Source: Pseudomonadota bacterium
Lineage (GTDB): Bacteria > Pseudomonadota > Gammaproteobacteria > Burkholderiales > Burkholderiaceae_D
Length of the DNA: 18,228 nt
Assembly (NCBI GenBank): GCA_023389425.1
Contig: JAEWEK010000099.1
Coordinates: 1-18,228, forward strand
Reading direction: 5' to 3'
Shown here: positions 1 through 9,202 of the stretch, piece after piece
Position numbering within the stretch: the first letter of the stretch is position 1
How the letters are laid out: each line of letters begins with the position of its first letter
Translations under genes and position numbers: made by a program
Notes under the pieces: model-generated
The model's database searches: none
What the model was told of the DNA's origin: nothing
Seen by the model: only the letters and a program-made list of their open reading frames with translations

Positions 1-1
1 G

Positions 2-3000
2 CGCTGGCATCGCCTGCGCGCGGGGTATCGCTACGCCAATCGGGTCTCGTACCACTTGCTCGGCTTCACCGTCAAACTGGGACTGCTGGTGTACTTCGTG
101 TTCACCGTGCTGTTCCTGCTGCTGCGCTACGTGGTGCTGCCGAACATCGATTACTACAAGCCCGACATCGAACGGGCCGCCAGCCGCGCGCTCGGCAACC
201 AGGTCACCATCGCCCGCCTGTACGCCTCCTGGAGCGGGCTCCATCCCAGCCTGTTCCTGGGCGACGTCACGCTGCGCGACCGCCAGGGCCGGCAGGTGCT
301 GGCGCTGCCCTCGGTGTCGGCCACGCTGTCGTGGCTGAGCGTGGTCACGGCCGAGCCGCGCTTCCGCTCGCTCGAACTGATCCGTCCCGACCTGGACGTG
401 CGGCGCACGCCGGACGGGGCGCTGTACGTGGCCGGCGTCAGGCTGGCGCCGGGGCCGGGCGGCGGCAACGGGCCGGACTGGCTGTTCCGGCAACACGAGA
501 TCGTCATCCGCCAGGGCACGCTGCACTGGACCGACGAGCAGCGCGGCGCGCCCGAGCTGGCGCTGTCGGACGTCAGCCTGGTGCTGGCCAACCACTGGAA
601 CAATACCCACAGCTTCGGGTTCAAGGCGACGCCGCCGGCCATGCTCGGCCAGCCGCTCGACCTGCGCGCCCGCTTCAGCCACCCGGCGCTGGCGCGGCCG
701 TCCGACGCACTGCGCTGGAAGGGCGAGCTGTACGCCGACCTGCGCGACACCGACCTGGCCGCCTGGAAGCATTACGTCGACATCCCCTTCGAGCTGAACC
801 AGGGGCGCGGCTCGGTGCGGGCCTGGATGAACGTCGACCATGCGCGCCTGGCCGGCTTCACCGCCGACGTCGCGCTGTCGGGCGTGTCGGTGCGCTTGCG
901 GCCGGACCTGGCACGGCTGGACCTGGCGGCGGTGTCGGGCCGGCTGGCGGCCAGCGAGACGCTGGCGCCGGGCAAGACCGACGACAAGCCCACCTTCGGC
1001 GCCAACGGCTACAACGTCAGCGTGTCCGACTTCACCGTCGCCACCCGTGACGGCGTGCTGCTGCCGCCGGCCACGGTTTCGGAAAGCTGGCGCCCGGCCA
1101 GCCGCGTGCTGCCCGAGCATACCCAGGTGACGGTGCGCCAGGTCGACCTGGCGGCCCTGGCGACGCTGGCGGCCGACCTGCCGCTCAGCGCGGAACAGCG
1201 CGAGATGCTGGCCGATTTCGCCCCGCGCGGCCAGTTGCAGGACGTCTCTGCCGAATGGGACGGGCGCTATCCGGCGCTGGCCGGCTACCGCCTGCACGGC
1301 CGCGTGGACGGGCTGTCGATCCGGCCGCAGGAGGCGCGCGCGGCGCGGCCGGCCCGCGGCGACCAGCCGGCCCAGCCGGCGCGTCCGGCCTTGCCGGGCT
1401 TTGACAAGCTCAGCGGCACTATCGACGCCACCGAGCGCGGCGGCAGCATGGCGCTCGATTCGAAGGACTTGGTGCTGCACATGCCAGCCTGGTTCAGTGC
1501 GCCGGAGATGCCCTTCGATAAGCTCGACCTGCGGGCGCGCTGGTCGCATCCGCACAAGGACCAGCTGCTGGTCGAGCTCGACGGCCTGCATGCGGAGCAG
1601 GGCACGCTGAAAGTCACGCTCAGCGGCCGCCACCTGCTCGGCGCCAGCGGCCCCGGCCAGGCCGATTTCACCGGCACCATCGACGGCTTCCAGATCAACC
1701 AGGTGGGACGCTTCCTGCCGAAAATTACGCACGACAGCCTGCGCGACTGGCTGACCGGGGCGCTGCAGGGCGGCACCTTGCAGGGCGGCACCCTGCGCCT
1801 GCGCGGCGACCTGGCCCACTTCCCCTTCCGCGCCGACAACGCCGCCGAGCGTGCGGCCGGCGAGTTCCGCGTCGGCGGCAGGCTCGACAAGGCCACGCTG
1901 GAATATGCGCCCGGCCACCATGCGGCCGACGGCAAGTCGCCGCTGTGGCCGCTGGCGGAACAGATCAACGGCAGCATCGTGTTCGACCGCGCGCGCATGG
2001 AAATCAAGGGCGACACCCTGCGCACGATGAACGTGGCGCTGTCCAACGTGAAGGCGGTGATCCCGGACCTGATGGCGCACGAGCTGATGCTGGACATCGA
2101 CGGCACCGGCAACGGCCCGATGCAGGAATACCTGCGCTACCTGGCCGCCAGCCCGGTGCTGGAATGGATCGGCAATTTTACCGAGGACACCCGCGCCAGC
2201 GGCAACGCGCGCCTCGGCCTCAAGCTGCACATGCCGCTCGACCACCTGCCGGAAACCAAGGTGCAGGGCGGCCTGCAGCTGCTGAGCAACGACGTGGCCC
2301 TGTTCCCGGAACTGCCGCCGCTGAACGGCGCGATCGGGCGCATCGAGTTCAACGAGCACGGCTTCAACCTGGCCGGCGTCGGCGGCAATTTCCTCGGCGC
2401 GCCGCTGGGCGTGTCCGGCGGCACCCAGCGCGACGGCGCGATCGTGGTGCGGCTGGCCGGCACGCTGTCGGGCGAGGGCATGCGCAGGAGCGCGCCGGAG
2501 CCGGCGCTGCAGCGCCTGGGCCGCCACCTGTCCGGCAGCACCCGCTACAGCGGCGCGGTGGTGGTGCGCGACCGCCAGCATACGGTGATCCTCGACTCCA
2601 CCCTGGCCGGCCTCGGCATGGACTTGCCGGCCCCGCTCAACAAGGCCGCGGCCGAAGCGCTGCCGCTGCACTTCGTGCTGGCCGGCGGGCCCGCCAACGA
2701 CAATGGCGTGGCGAAAGACGAGATCCGCATCGGCCTGGGCAGCAATATCGCCGCGCGCTACCTGCGCGAGCGCCAGGGCCATGGCGCCTGGGCCATGCTG
2801 CGCGGCGGCATCGGCGTCAATACGGCGGCGCCGGAGCCGGACAGCGGCATGCTGCTCAATATCAATACCAAATCGCTGAACCTGGACCAGTGGCTGGCGC
2901 TCGGCGGCGAGCTGGCCGGCGGCGAGGGCAATGCCGCGCCGGCCGCGGGCGCGCCTTCTTCGCCCAGCCTGGCGCAATACATCGTGCCGGACGCGCTGGC

Positions 3001-4105
3001 GGTGCGCACCTCGGAGCTGGTGTTCGACGACCGCAAGCTGGGCGACGTGGTGCTGGGCGCCTCGCACCAGAAGGGCGCCTGGCAGGCCAGCATCCATGCG
3101 CGCCAGGCGGTCGGCTACCTGACCTGGGATGAGGCGCCCAGCGGCGGCCTGGGCAAGGTGACGGCGCGCCTGGCCTCGCTGGTGATTCCCGAATCGGCCG
3201 CCAACGAGGTCAAGGACCTGCTGGCGCCGGACAAGCCGCGCACCGCGACCATCCCGGCGCTGGACATCGTGGCCGACCAGTTCGAGCTGTTCAACAAGAA
3301 GTTCGGCCGCCTCGAGCTGGCCGCCAGCAATGTGGCGGCGGCGCGCGAGTGGCGCATCGACCGCCTGTCGCTGGCCAATCCGGACGGCGCGCTGAAGGCC
3401 ACCGGACGCTGGACCACGACGCGCGATACCAGCAACACGGCGTTGAACTTCACGCTCGACATCCGCGACGCCGGCAAGCTGCTGGACCGCCTCGGCTTCC
3501 CCGAGACCCTGCGCAACGGCAAGGGCTCGCTGTCGGGCGACATCGCCTGGAGCGGGCTGCCGTACTCGCTCGACATCCCCAGCCTGTCCGGCAAGATCCA
3601 GATGAACGTCGAGAACGGCCAGTTCCTCAAGCAGGACCCGGGCGCGGCCAAGCTGCTCGGCGTGCTCAGCCTGCAAGCCCTGCCGCGCCTGCTCAAATTC
3701 GATTTCCACGACGTGTTCGCCGAAGGCCTGGCCTTCGATGGCATCACCGCCAACGCCACCATCGCCAAGGGCGTGGTCAAGACCGACAACCTCAAGATGC
3801 ACGGCGTGGCCGCCACCGTGCTGATGGACGGCAGCGCCGACATCGCCAACGAATCGACCAACCTGCACGTGGTGGTGATCCCCGAATTCAACCTCGGCAC
3901 CGGGCCGCTGGTGTATGGCCTGGCGGTCAATCCCGTGATCGGACTGGGCAGCTACCTGGCCCAGCTGTTCCTGCGGGCGCCGGTGATGAAGGCGCTGACC
4001 TACCAGCTGCAGGTGAGCGGGCCATGGAAGGCGCCGGTCATCACGCGCCTGGACAACAACAGCACCAAGCCCCCCCAGCAAGCGAAAGCGAAGGACAGCC
4101 AATGA
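2..4105 (+). CDS. yhdP: YhdP-family AsmA-like envelope protein (5' end outside window)
   Basis: This is the 3' part of a very large AsmA-like gene, with at least 1367 residues visible. The frame is open to the left edge and encodes a basic stretch (RWHRLRAGYRYANRVSYH) before the membrane segment, so the true start is probably upstream of the window; a TTG at position 56 is only a fallback. One N-terminal transmembrane helix (about 60-145 nt, GLLVYFVFTVLFLLLRYVVL) anchors the protein in the inner membrane. It is followed by a long periplasmic region rich in beta-strand patterns typical of the DUF3971/AsmA-like C-terminal family. E. coli YhdP (about 1270 residues) is one of the TamB/YhdP/YdbH proteins that carry phospholipids to the outer membrane. 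The same role here is inference from family. A proline/alanine-rich stretch near nt 1330-1395 looks like a linker. Its stop overlaps the next start as ATGA, indicating translational coupling. Confidence 0.87.
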   Translation, partial: RWHRLRAGYRYANRVSYHLLGFTVKLGLLVYFVFTVLFLLLRYVVLPNIDYYKPDIERAASRALGNQVTIARLYASWSGLHPSLFLGDVTLRDRQGRQVLALPSVSATLSWLSVVTAEPRFRSLELIRPDLDVRRTPDGALYVAGVRLAPGPGGGNGPDWLFRQHEIVIRQGTLHWTDEQRGAPELALSDVSLVLANHWNNTHSFGFKATPPAMLGQPLDLRARFSHPALARPSDALRWKGELYADLRDTDLAAWKHYVDIPFELNQGRGSVRAWMNVDHARLAGFTADVALSGVSVRLRPDLARLDLAAVSGRLAASETLAPGKTDDKPTFGANGYNVSVSDFTVATRDGVLLPPATVSESWRPASRVLPEHTQVTVRQVDLAALATLAADLPLSAEQREMLADFAPRGQLQDVSAEWDGRYPALAGYRLHGRVDGLSIRPQEARAARPARGDQPAQPARPALPGFDKLSGTIDATERGGSMALDSKDLVLHMPAWFSAPEMPFDKLDLRARWSHPHKDQLLVELDGLHAEQGTLKVTLSGRHLLGASGPGQADFTGTIDGFQINQVGRFLPKITHDSLRDWLTGALQGGTLQGGTLRLRGDLAHFPFRADNAAERAAGEFRVGGRLDKATLEYAPGHHAADGKSPLWPLAEQINGSIVFDRARMEIKGDTLRTMNVALSNVKAVIPDLMAHELMLDIDGTGNGPMQEYLRYLAASPVLEWIGNFTEDTRASGNARLGLKLHMPLDHLPETKVQGGLQLLSNDVALFPELPPLNGAIGRIEFNEHGFNLAGVGGNFLGAPLGVSGGTQRDGAIVVRLAGTLSGEGMRRSAPEPALQRLGRHLSGSTRYSGAVVVRDRQHTVILDSTLAGLGMDLPAPLNKAAAEALPLHFVLAGGPANDNGVAKDEIRIGLGSNIAARYLRERQGHGAWAMLRGGIGVNTAAPEPDSGMLLNINTKSLNLDQWLALGGELAGGEGNAAPAAGAPSSPSLAQYIVPDALAVRTSELVFDDRKLGDVVLGASHQKGAWQASIHARQAVGYLTWDEAPSGGLGKVTARLASLVIPESAANEVKDLLAPDKPRTATIPALDIVADQFELFNKKFGRLELAASNVAAAREWRIDRLSLANPDGALKATGRWTTTRDTSNTALNFTLDIRDAGKLLDRLGFPETLRNGKGSLSGDIAWSGLPYSLDIPSLSGKIQMNVENGQFLKQDPGAAKLLGVLSLQALPRLLKFDFHDVFAEGLAFDGITANATIAKGVVKTDNLKMHGVAATVLMDGSADIANESTNLHVVVIPEFNLGTGPLVYGLAVNPVIGLGSYLAQLFLRAPVMKALTYQLQVSGPWKAPVITRLDNNSTKPPQQAKAKDSQ

Positions 4106-4902
4106 CGACGACAGTGGCAGCGGTACAGATGGTTTCGACGCCGAACGTGGACGAGAACATCGCCACCTGCGCGCGCCTGGTGGCCGAGGCCGCCGCCGGC
4201 GGGGCGCGGCTGGTGACCTTGCCCGAGTACTGGCCGATCATGGGCCTGCGCGACACCGACAAGGTGGCGCGCGCGGAGGAACTCGATGCCGGCCCGATCC
4301 AGCAGTTCATGGCGCAGGCCGCGCGCGCGCACGGCATCTGGCTGGTCGGCGGCACGCTGCCGCTCACCTCGCGCGAGGACGGCAAGGTGCTCAACACCAC
4401 GCTGGTGTACGACCCGCAGGGCGCCCGCGCGGCGCGCTACGACAAGATCCACCTGTTCGGCTTCACCAAGGGCAGCGAGTCCTACAACGAGTCGGCCACC
4501 ATCGTGCCGGGCGAGGCGGTGGGCAGCTTCGAGGCGCCGTTCGGGCGGGTCGGGCTGTCGGTGTGCTACGACCTGCGCTTCCCGGAGCTATACCGGGCGA
4601 TGGGCGAGTGCGCGCTGATCGTGGTGCCGGCCGCCTTCACCCACACCACCGGCATGGCGCACTGGGAAGTGCTGCTGCGGGCGCGCGCGATCGAGAACCA
4701 GTGCTATGTGCTGGCCGCGGCCCAGGGCGGCACACACCGGAACGGCCGCCGCACCTTCGGCCACAGCATGCTGGTCGATCCCTGGGGCGAGGTCAAGGCG
4801 CTGCTGCGCGAAGGCGAGGGCGTCATCGCGGGCGAGATCGACGCCGCCGTGCTGGCGAGCGTGCGCGAGAGCCTGCCGGCGCTGAAGCACCGCAAGCTAT
4901 AG
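4102..4902 (+). CDS. Carbon-nitrogen hydrolase, Nit1/YbeM-type deaminated glutathione amidase
   Basis: This 266-residue protein is a complete nitrilase-superfamily enzyme of normal length (E. coli YbeM is similar in size). The catalytic triad is visible: Glu42 in LPEYW, Lys115 in YDKIHLF and Cys155 in SVCYDLRFPELYR. The CYDLRFPELYR context and the KIHLF segment are typical of the Nit1 branch. That branch hydrolyses the amide of deaminated glutathione, a toxic transamination by-product, to alpha-ketoglutarate and Cys-Gly; an omega-amidase activity cannot be excluded. No signal peptide is seen, so it is cytosolic. The ATG overlaps the yhdP stop (ATGA), so the two are co-transcribed. In many Burkholderiales tldD follows directly, but here an opposite-strand block intervenes. 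Confidence 0.9.
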   Translation: MTTTVAAVQMVSTPNVDENIATCARLVAEAAAGGARLVTLPEYWPIMGLRDTDKVARAEELDAGPIQQFMAQAARAHGIWLVGGTLPLTSREDGKVLNTTLVYDPQGARAARYDKIHLFGFTKGSESYNESATIVPGEAVGSFEAPFGRVGLSVCYDLRFPELYRAMGECALIVVPAAFTHTTGMAHWEVLLRARAIENQCYVLAAAQGGTHRNGRRTFGHSMLVDPWGEVKALLREGEGVIAGEIDAAVLASVRESLPALKHRKL

Positions 4903-4917
4903 CGCTGGACAGCGCGT

Positions 4918-4952
4918 AAAAAAACCGGGCCATGCCGCGCCCGGTTTTTTTT
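4918..4952. terminator. Bidirectional intrinsic terminator between the amidase and VCBS genes
   Basis: The hairpin arms are CCGGGC (4925-4930) and GCCCGG (4939-4944) around an 8-nt loop. Seven A precede the stem and eight T follow it, so either strand reads as a GC stem plus U-tract. It serves the amidase on the + strand and the VCBS gene (stop at 4973) on the - strand. Confidence 0.88.
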
Positions 4953-4972
4953 CGGGTCCGCAAACCCGTGGA

Positions 4973-7900
4973 TCAGTGCGACAGCTGGGCGTGGGTGAAG
5001 TCGGTGTAGCCGACCAGGATCACGGTCACCGTCGACACCTTGTTGCCATTGTTAAAGGTGAAGGTTTCGGCGCTCGAGGCCTGGCCGTTGTATACCGTAA
5101 TGCTGTGGCCGACGTAGACGTAGTTGTTCGAGTAATCGATGATGTCGTTGAAATCGAAGCCGTCGAAGATCACCCGGTTGTTGTTGTCGGACTGGCCCTG
5201 GTTGACCATCCAGATCTTCACCGGGTTCGGCTCGTCCAGGCCGGCGACGTTGACAGTGATCGTGCCCGAGGTCGAGCCATCGAGCGACGTCACCACCAGC
5301 TTGTCGGTCACGGTCTGGCCGGTCACCAGCGCCTGCACGTTGGCGTCGGCGTTGCGCAGGTTGTAGGTCCAGGCGCCGGAACCGGCATTGAAGGTGAAGT
5401 TGCCGTAGGTGCCGGTGAGCGCGCTCGCCGCCGGCGCCTGGAATGCGGCTTCGCCGGTGTCGACGTCGGTGATCGTCAGCGTACCGCTGGTGCTGAGCGT
5501 CGTATCCTCCTGGACCGAGCCGGTGTTGGCGCCGCCGATGACGGCCTTGTCATTGGTGCCGGTGACGTCCACGTGCAGCGTCTTGCTGGCGCTGCCGTCG
5601 AGCGAGGTGACCACCAGCTCATCGAACACCACCTGGCCGCCCTTCAGCGCCTGCACGATGGCGTCGCCGTTGCGCAGCAGGTAGGACCAGGCGCCGCTAC
5701 CGCTGTCGAAGCTGAAGTCGCCGTAGGTGCCGTGCAGCGCCGCCGATGCCGGGGCCGTGAACGAGGACTGGCCGGCGTCCACGTCGGTGATGTTGAGCTT
5801 GCCGCTGGCGCTCAGGGTGCCGTCTTCGACCACGGCGCCCTTGGTGGTGCCGGTGATGACGGGGACGTCGTTGCTGCCGTTGACATCCACGTGCACGGTC
5901 TTGGTGGCGGTGCCGTCGGCGGACGTGACGGTCAGTTCGTCGGCCACCACTTCACCTTGCTTCAGGGCCTGCACGTTGGCGTCGCCGTTGCGCAGCAGGT
6001 AGGACCAGGCACCGGTGGCGCTGTCGAAGCTGAAGTCGCCGTAGGTGCCGTGCAGCGCCGCCGCATCGACATTCTTGAACACGGCTTCGCCGGTGTCGGC
6101 ATCGGACACCGTCAGCTTGCCGCTGGCGGCCAGGGTGCCGTCTTCGGTCACGCTGCCCGTGGCGTTGCCGGTGATGCTGGCGGTGTCGTTGGTGCCGGTG
6201 ATGTCCACGTGCAGCGTTCTGCTGTCGGTGCCGTCGAGGGAAGCGACGATCAGCTCGTCTGCGACCTTCTGGCCGGCGGTCAGGGCCTGGACGTTGGCAT
6301 CGCCGTTGCGCAGCGCGTAGGTCCAGGCGCCGCTGGTGCTGTCGAAGGTGAAGTCGCCATAAGTGCCTTTCAGCGCGCTGCTGGCAACCGCCTTGAACAC
6401 GGCTTCGCCATGGTCGACGTCGCTGACGGTCAGGGTGCCGCCGGCGCTCAGCTGGCCATCCTCGACCACGGCGCCGCTGCTGTTGCCGCTGATGGTGGCG
6501 GCGTCGTTGGTGCCGGTGATGTCCACGTGCAGGGTCTTGCTGGCGGTGCCGTCGAAGGAGGTGACGGTCAGCTCGTCGGCGACTTTCTCGCCGCCCTGCA
6601 GGGCCTGCACGTTGGCATCGTTGTTGCGCAGCGTATAGGTCCAGGCACCGGTGGCGCTGTCGAAGGTGAAGTCGCCGTAGCTGCCTTTCAGGGCGGCCGG
6701 GTCGACGCCCTTGAACACGGCCTGGTCGTGGTCGACGTCGGCGACGGTGACGGTGCCACCCGTGGCGGCGGTGCCGTCTTCGGCCACCGCACCGGTGCCG
6801 TTGCCGTTGATCGTGGCCTCGTCGTTGGTGCCGGTGATGTCGACGTGCAGGGTATGGCTGGCGGTGCCGTCGGACGAGGTGACGGTCAGCTCGTCGGCCA
6901 CCTTGTCGCCTGCCGCCAGCGCTTGCACGTTGGCGTCGCCGTTGCGCAGGTGGTAGCTCCAGGCGCCGGTGGCGCTGTCGAAGCTGAAGTCGCCGTAGGT
7001 GCCGTGCAGCGCGGCGCCATCGACGGCCTTGAACACGGCTTCGCCGGTATCGACGTCGCTGACGGTCAGCTTGCCGCTGGCGTCGAGCTTGCCGTCTTCC
7101 ACCACGGCGCCGCTGTCGTCGCCGGCGATGGTGGCGGCGTCGTTGGTGCCGGTGATATCCACGTGGATGGTCTTGCTGTCGGTGCCGTCAGACGAGGTGA
7201 CGGTCAGCTCGTCGGCCACCTTCTCGCCCTCGCGCAGGGCTTGCACGTTGGCGTCGCCGTTGCGCAGGGTATAGGTCCAGGCGCCGCTGTCCTGGTCGAA
7301 GGTGAAGTCGCCGTAGACGCCGTGCAGCGCGGCATTGGAAACCGGCTGGAACACGGCTTCGCCGGTATCGATGTCGGTCACGGCCAGGGTGCCGCCGGCG
7401 GTCTGCTGGCCGTCTTCGGCCACGGCGCCGTCGCCGTTGCCGCTGATGTGGGCGGCGTCGTTGGTGCCGGTGATGTCGATGTGCAGGGTCTTGCTGGCGC
7501 TGCCGTCGGCCGAGGTGACGGTCAGCTCGTCGGCCACCTTCTCGCCGCCGCGCAGGGCTTGCACGTTGGCGTCGCCGTTGCGCAGGTCGTAGGCCCAGGC
7601 GCCGGTGGCGCTGTCGAAGGTGAAGTCGCCGTAGGTGCCGTGCAGCGTGGTCGGCGCCTGGAACACGGCTTCGCCGTCGTCGACGTCGGTCACGGTGAGG
7701 GTGCCGCTGGCGTGATTGACACCGTCCTCGACCAGCGCGCCGCTGCTGTCGCCGGCGATGGCGGCGGCGTCGTTGGTGCCGGTGATGGTAACTTGCAGCG
7801 TGGTGCTGGTGCCGCCGTCGAGCGAGGTCACGGTCAGGTTGTCGGTCACCACCTTGCCCGCATTCAGTGCCTGCACATTGGCGTCGCCGTTGCGCAGGGT

Positions 7901-9160
7901 GTAGGTCCAGGCGCCGGTGGCGGCGTCGAAGGTGAAGTCGCCGTAGCTGCCGTGCAGCGCGGCCGATGCCGGTGCCTGGAACGAGGATTCGCCGGCGTCG
8001 GCATCGCTGATGTTGAGCTTGCCGGTGGCCTTGGCCGAGGGGCCATCTTCCTGCAGGGCGGCCTGGGTGTCGCCGGTAACGACCGCGGCGTCGTTGGTGC
8101 CGGTGATGTCGACGTGCAGCTTGGCGCTCGCGCCGCCGTCCTTCGAGGTCACGGTGATTTCATCGAACACCTTCTCGCCGCCCTTCAGGGCCTGGACGTT
8201 GGCGGCGCCGTTGCGCAGCGCGTAGCTCCATTCGCCGGTGGCCTTGTTGAAGGTGAAGTCGCCATAGGTGCCGGCCAGGGTGGCCGGGGTCTGGAACACG
8301 GCCTCGCCGGCGTCGCCGTCGTGCACGGTCAGCTTGCCGCTGGCGGTCAGGGTGCCGTCTTCGACCACGGCGCCGTTGCCGTTGCCGTCGATCGAGGAGG
8401 TGTCGTCGGCGCCGACCAGCTTGAAGCTGAGGGTGACGGCGTTCGATGCCGCGCCATGCTCGTCCTTGACGATCACGCTGAAGGTCGCGGTGGCGTTTTC
8501 GCCGTTCTTCAGGCCGTTCAGGTAGACCGGGTCGGCGGTGAAGCTGTATTCGCCGGTCTTGGCATTGACGTTCAGCGTGCCGTACTGGTTGGTCTGGCTG
8601 GCCGCGCCGTTGGCCAGGCTGTAGCTGAAGACGGTGTTATGGTTGATGTCGCTGCCGGACAGGCTGCCGCCCACGGGGGCCGGGGTGTCCCATGCGGCGG
8701 TGTCGTTGATGACCGGCACGCCGTTGACAGCGGCCAGGGTCGGGGCTTCGTTCACGCCGCCGATGTTGACGGTGACCTTGGCGGTGCTCAGCGCGCCGTT
8801 GGCCATGCGGATGACGTAGACGAAGGTATCGACGAAGCTTTCGCCTTCGGCCAGGTACTTCAGGCTGTCTTTCGCATACAGGCCGCTGGCGTCGTAGGAG
8901 ACGGTGCCGTCGGCATTCATCTTGATCTTGGCGCCGCTCGGCAGCGTGATGTTGTCCTGCACCGGCGTGGTAGCGTTCGCCGCCAGGCCGGCCGTGCTCT
9001 GGATCAGGGAATACAGCTTGGCCGAACCCGGGTCATTGTCGAGAACGTTCAGGTTGGCAAGCAGCTTGTTCTTGGTCAGGCCGGTCGCTGCGCTGGTAAA
9101 GATGTCATCTTTGGCCGCGCCGGTCTGATTCGCGACCTTATTGCTGGTGTCATTTGCCAT
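4973..9160 (-). CDS. Large VCBS tandem-repeat protein, probable secreted adhesin
   Basis: The product has 1395 residues from the ATG at 9160. An in-frame ATG at 9223 would add 21 residues (MRDSRVAFIQPP...) but lies inside the leader's predicted aptamer loop and has no Shine-Dalgarno, so it is rejected. Residues 1-260 hold two degenerate cadherin/VCBS-like modules, the first containing NVLDNDPGSAK and a VNEAP junction. Residues about 263-1307 are ten VCBS repeats (TIGR01965-like), each with VxEDG, a DxDxGEAVF-like segment, GTYGDFTFD, LRNGDANVQAL, ADELTVTS and HVDITGTNDA. The last 85 or so residues (NPVKIWMVNQGQSDNNN... to QLSH) are not recognised. There is no Sec signal peptide, RTX nonapeptide, LPxTG, PEP-CTERM or outer-membrane-type C-terminus. 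Proteins of this kind are usually exported by type I secretion and act in adhesion or biofilm; that is inference. The gene has its own promoter and a riboswitch-like leader. Confidence 0.85.
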   Translation of the reverse strand: MANDTSNKVANQTGAAKDDIFTSAATGLTKNKLLANLNVLDNDPGSAKLYSLIQSTAGLAANATTPVQDNITLPSGAKIKMNADGTVSYDASGLYAKDSLKYLAEGESFVDTFVYVIRMANGALSTAKVTVNIGGVNEAPTLAAVNGVPVINDTAAWDTPAPVGGSLSGSDINHNTVFSYSLANGAASQTNQYGTLNVNAKTGEYSFTADPVYLNGLKNGENATATFSVIVKDEHGAASNAVTLSFKLVGADDTSSIDGNGNGAVVEDGTLTASGKLTVHDGDAGEAVFQTPATLAGTYGDFTFNKATGEWSYALRNGAANVQALKGGEKVFDEITVTSKDGGASAKLHVDITGTNDAAVVTGDTQAALQEDGPSAKATGKLNISDADAGESSFQAPASAALHGSYGDFTFDAATGAWTYTLRNGDANVQALNAGKVVTDNLTVTSLDGGTSTTLQVTITGTNDAAAIAGDSSGALVEDGVNHASGTLTVTDVDDGEAVFQAPTTLHGTYGDFTFDSATGAWAYDLRNGDANVQALRGGEKVADELTVTSADGSASKTLHIDITGTNDAAHISGNGDGAVAEDGQQTAGGTLAVTDIDTGEAVFQPVSNAALHGVYGDFTFDQDSGAWTYTLRNGDANVQALREGEKVADELTVTSSDGTDSKTIHVDITGTNDAATIAGDDSGAVVEDGKLDASGKLTVSDVDTGEAVFKAVDGAALHGTYGDFSFDSATGAWSYHLRNGDANVQALAAGDKVADELTVTSSDGTASHTLHVDITGTNDEATINGNGTGAVAEDGTAATGGTVTVADVDHDQAVFKGVDPAALKGSYGDFTFDSATGAWTYTLRNNDANVQALQGGEKVADELTVTSFDGTASKTLHVDITGTNDAATISGNSSGAVVEDGQLSAGGTLTVSDVDHGEAVFKAVASSALKGTYGDFTFDSTSGAWTYALRNGDANVQALTAGQKVADELIVASLDGTDSRTLHVDITGTNDTASITGNATGSVTEDGTLAASGKLTVSDADTGEAVFKNVDAAALHGTYGDFSFDSATGAWSYLLRNGDANVQALKQGEVVADELTVTSADGTATKTVHVDVNGSNDVPVITGTTKGAVVEDGTLSASGKLNITDVDAGQSSFTAPASAALHGTYGDFSFDSGSGAWSYLLRNGDAIVQALKGGQVVFDELVVTSLDGSASKTLHVDVTGTNDKAVIGGANTGSVQEDTTLSTSGTLTITDVDTGEAAFQAPAASALTGTYGNFTFNAGSGAWTYNLRNADANVQALVTGQTVTDKLVVTSLDGSTSGTITVNVAGLDEPNPVKIWMVNQGQSDNNNRVIFDGFDFNDIIDYSNNYVYVGHSITVYNGQASSAETFTFNNGNKVSTVTVILVGYTDFTHAQLSH
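5240..8374 (-). repeat. Ten tandem VCBS repeats, about 318 bp each
   Basis: The coding sequence is periodic at about 318 bp (106 residues). The near-invariant block encoding GTYGDFTFDSATGAW recurs about every 318 bp, for example near 5690, 6010 and 6330. Repeats 1 and 3 are a few residues shorter (TPATLAG and APTTLHG in place of the longer AALHG-type segment). The acidic DxDxGE segment, probably calcium-binding as in cadherin-like folds, is kept in most copies; repeat 6 has DVDHDQ. High similarity at the DNA level makes copy-number change by recombination and misassembly likely. Confidence 0.9.
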
Positions 9161-9202
9161 GTTGGTTGCTTTCGATGTGCCGTTGTGCGGCGGTTGGATG
9201 AA

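Noticed and set aside
5240..8374. Regular repeats as a CRISPR array
   Set aside because: The period is about 318 bp, in frame, and encodes protein repeats. There are no short repeats with unique spacers and no cas genes.
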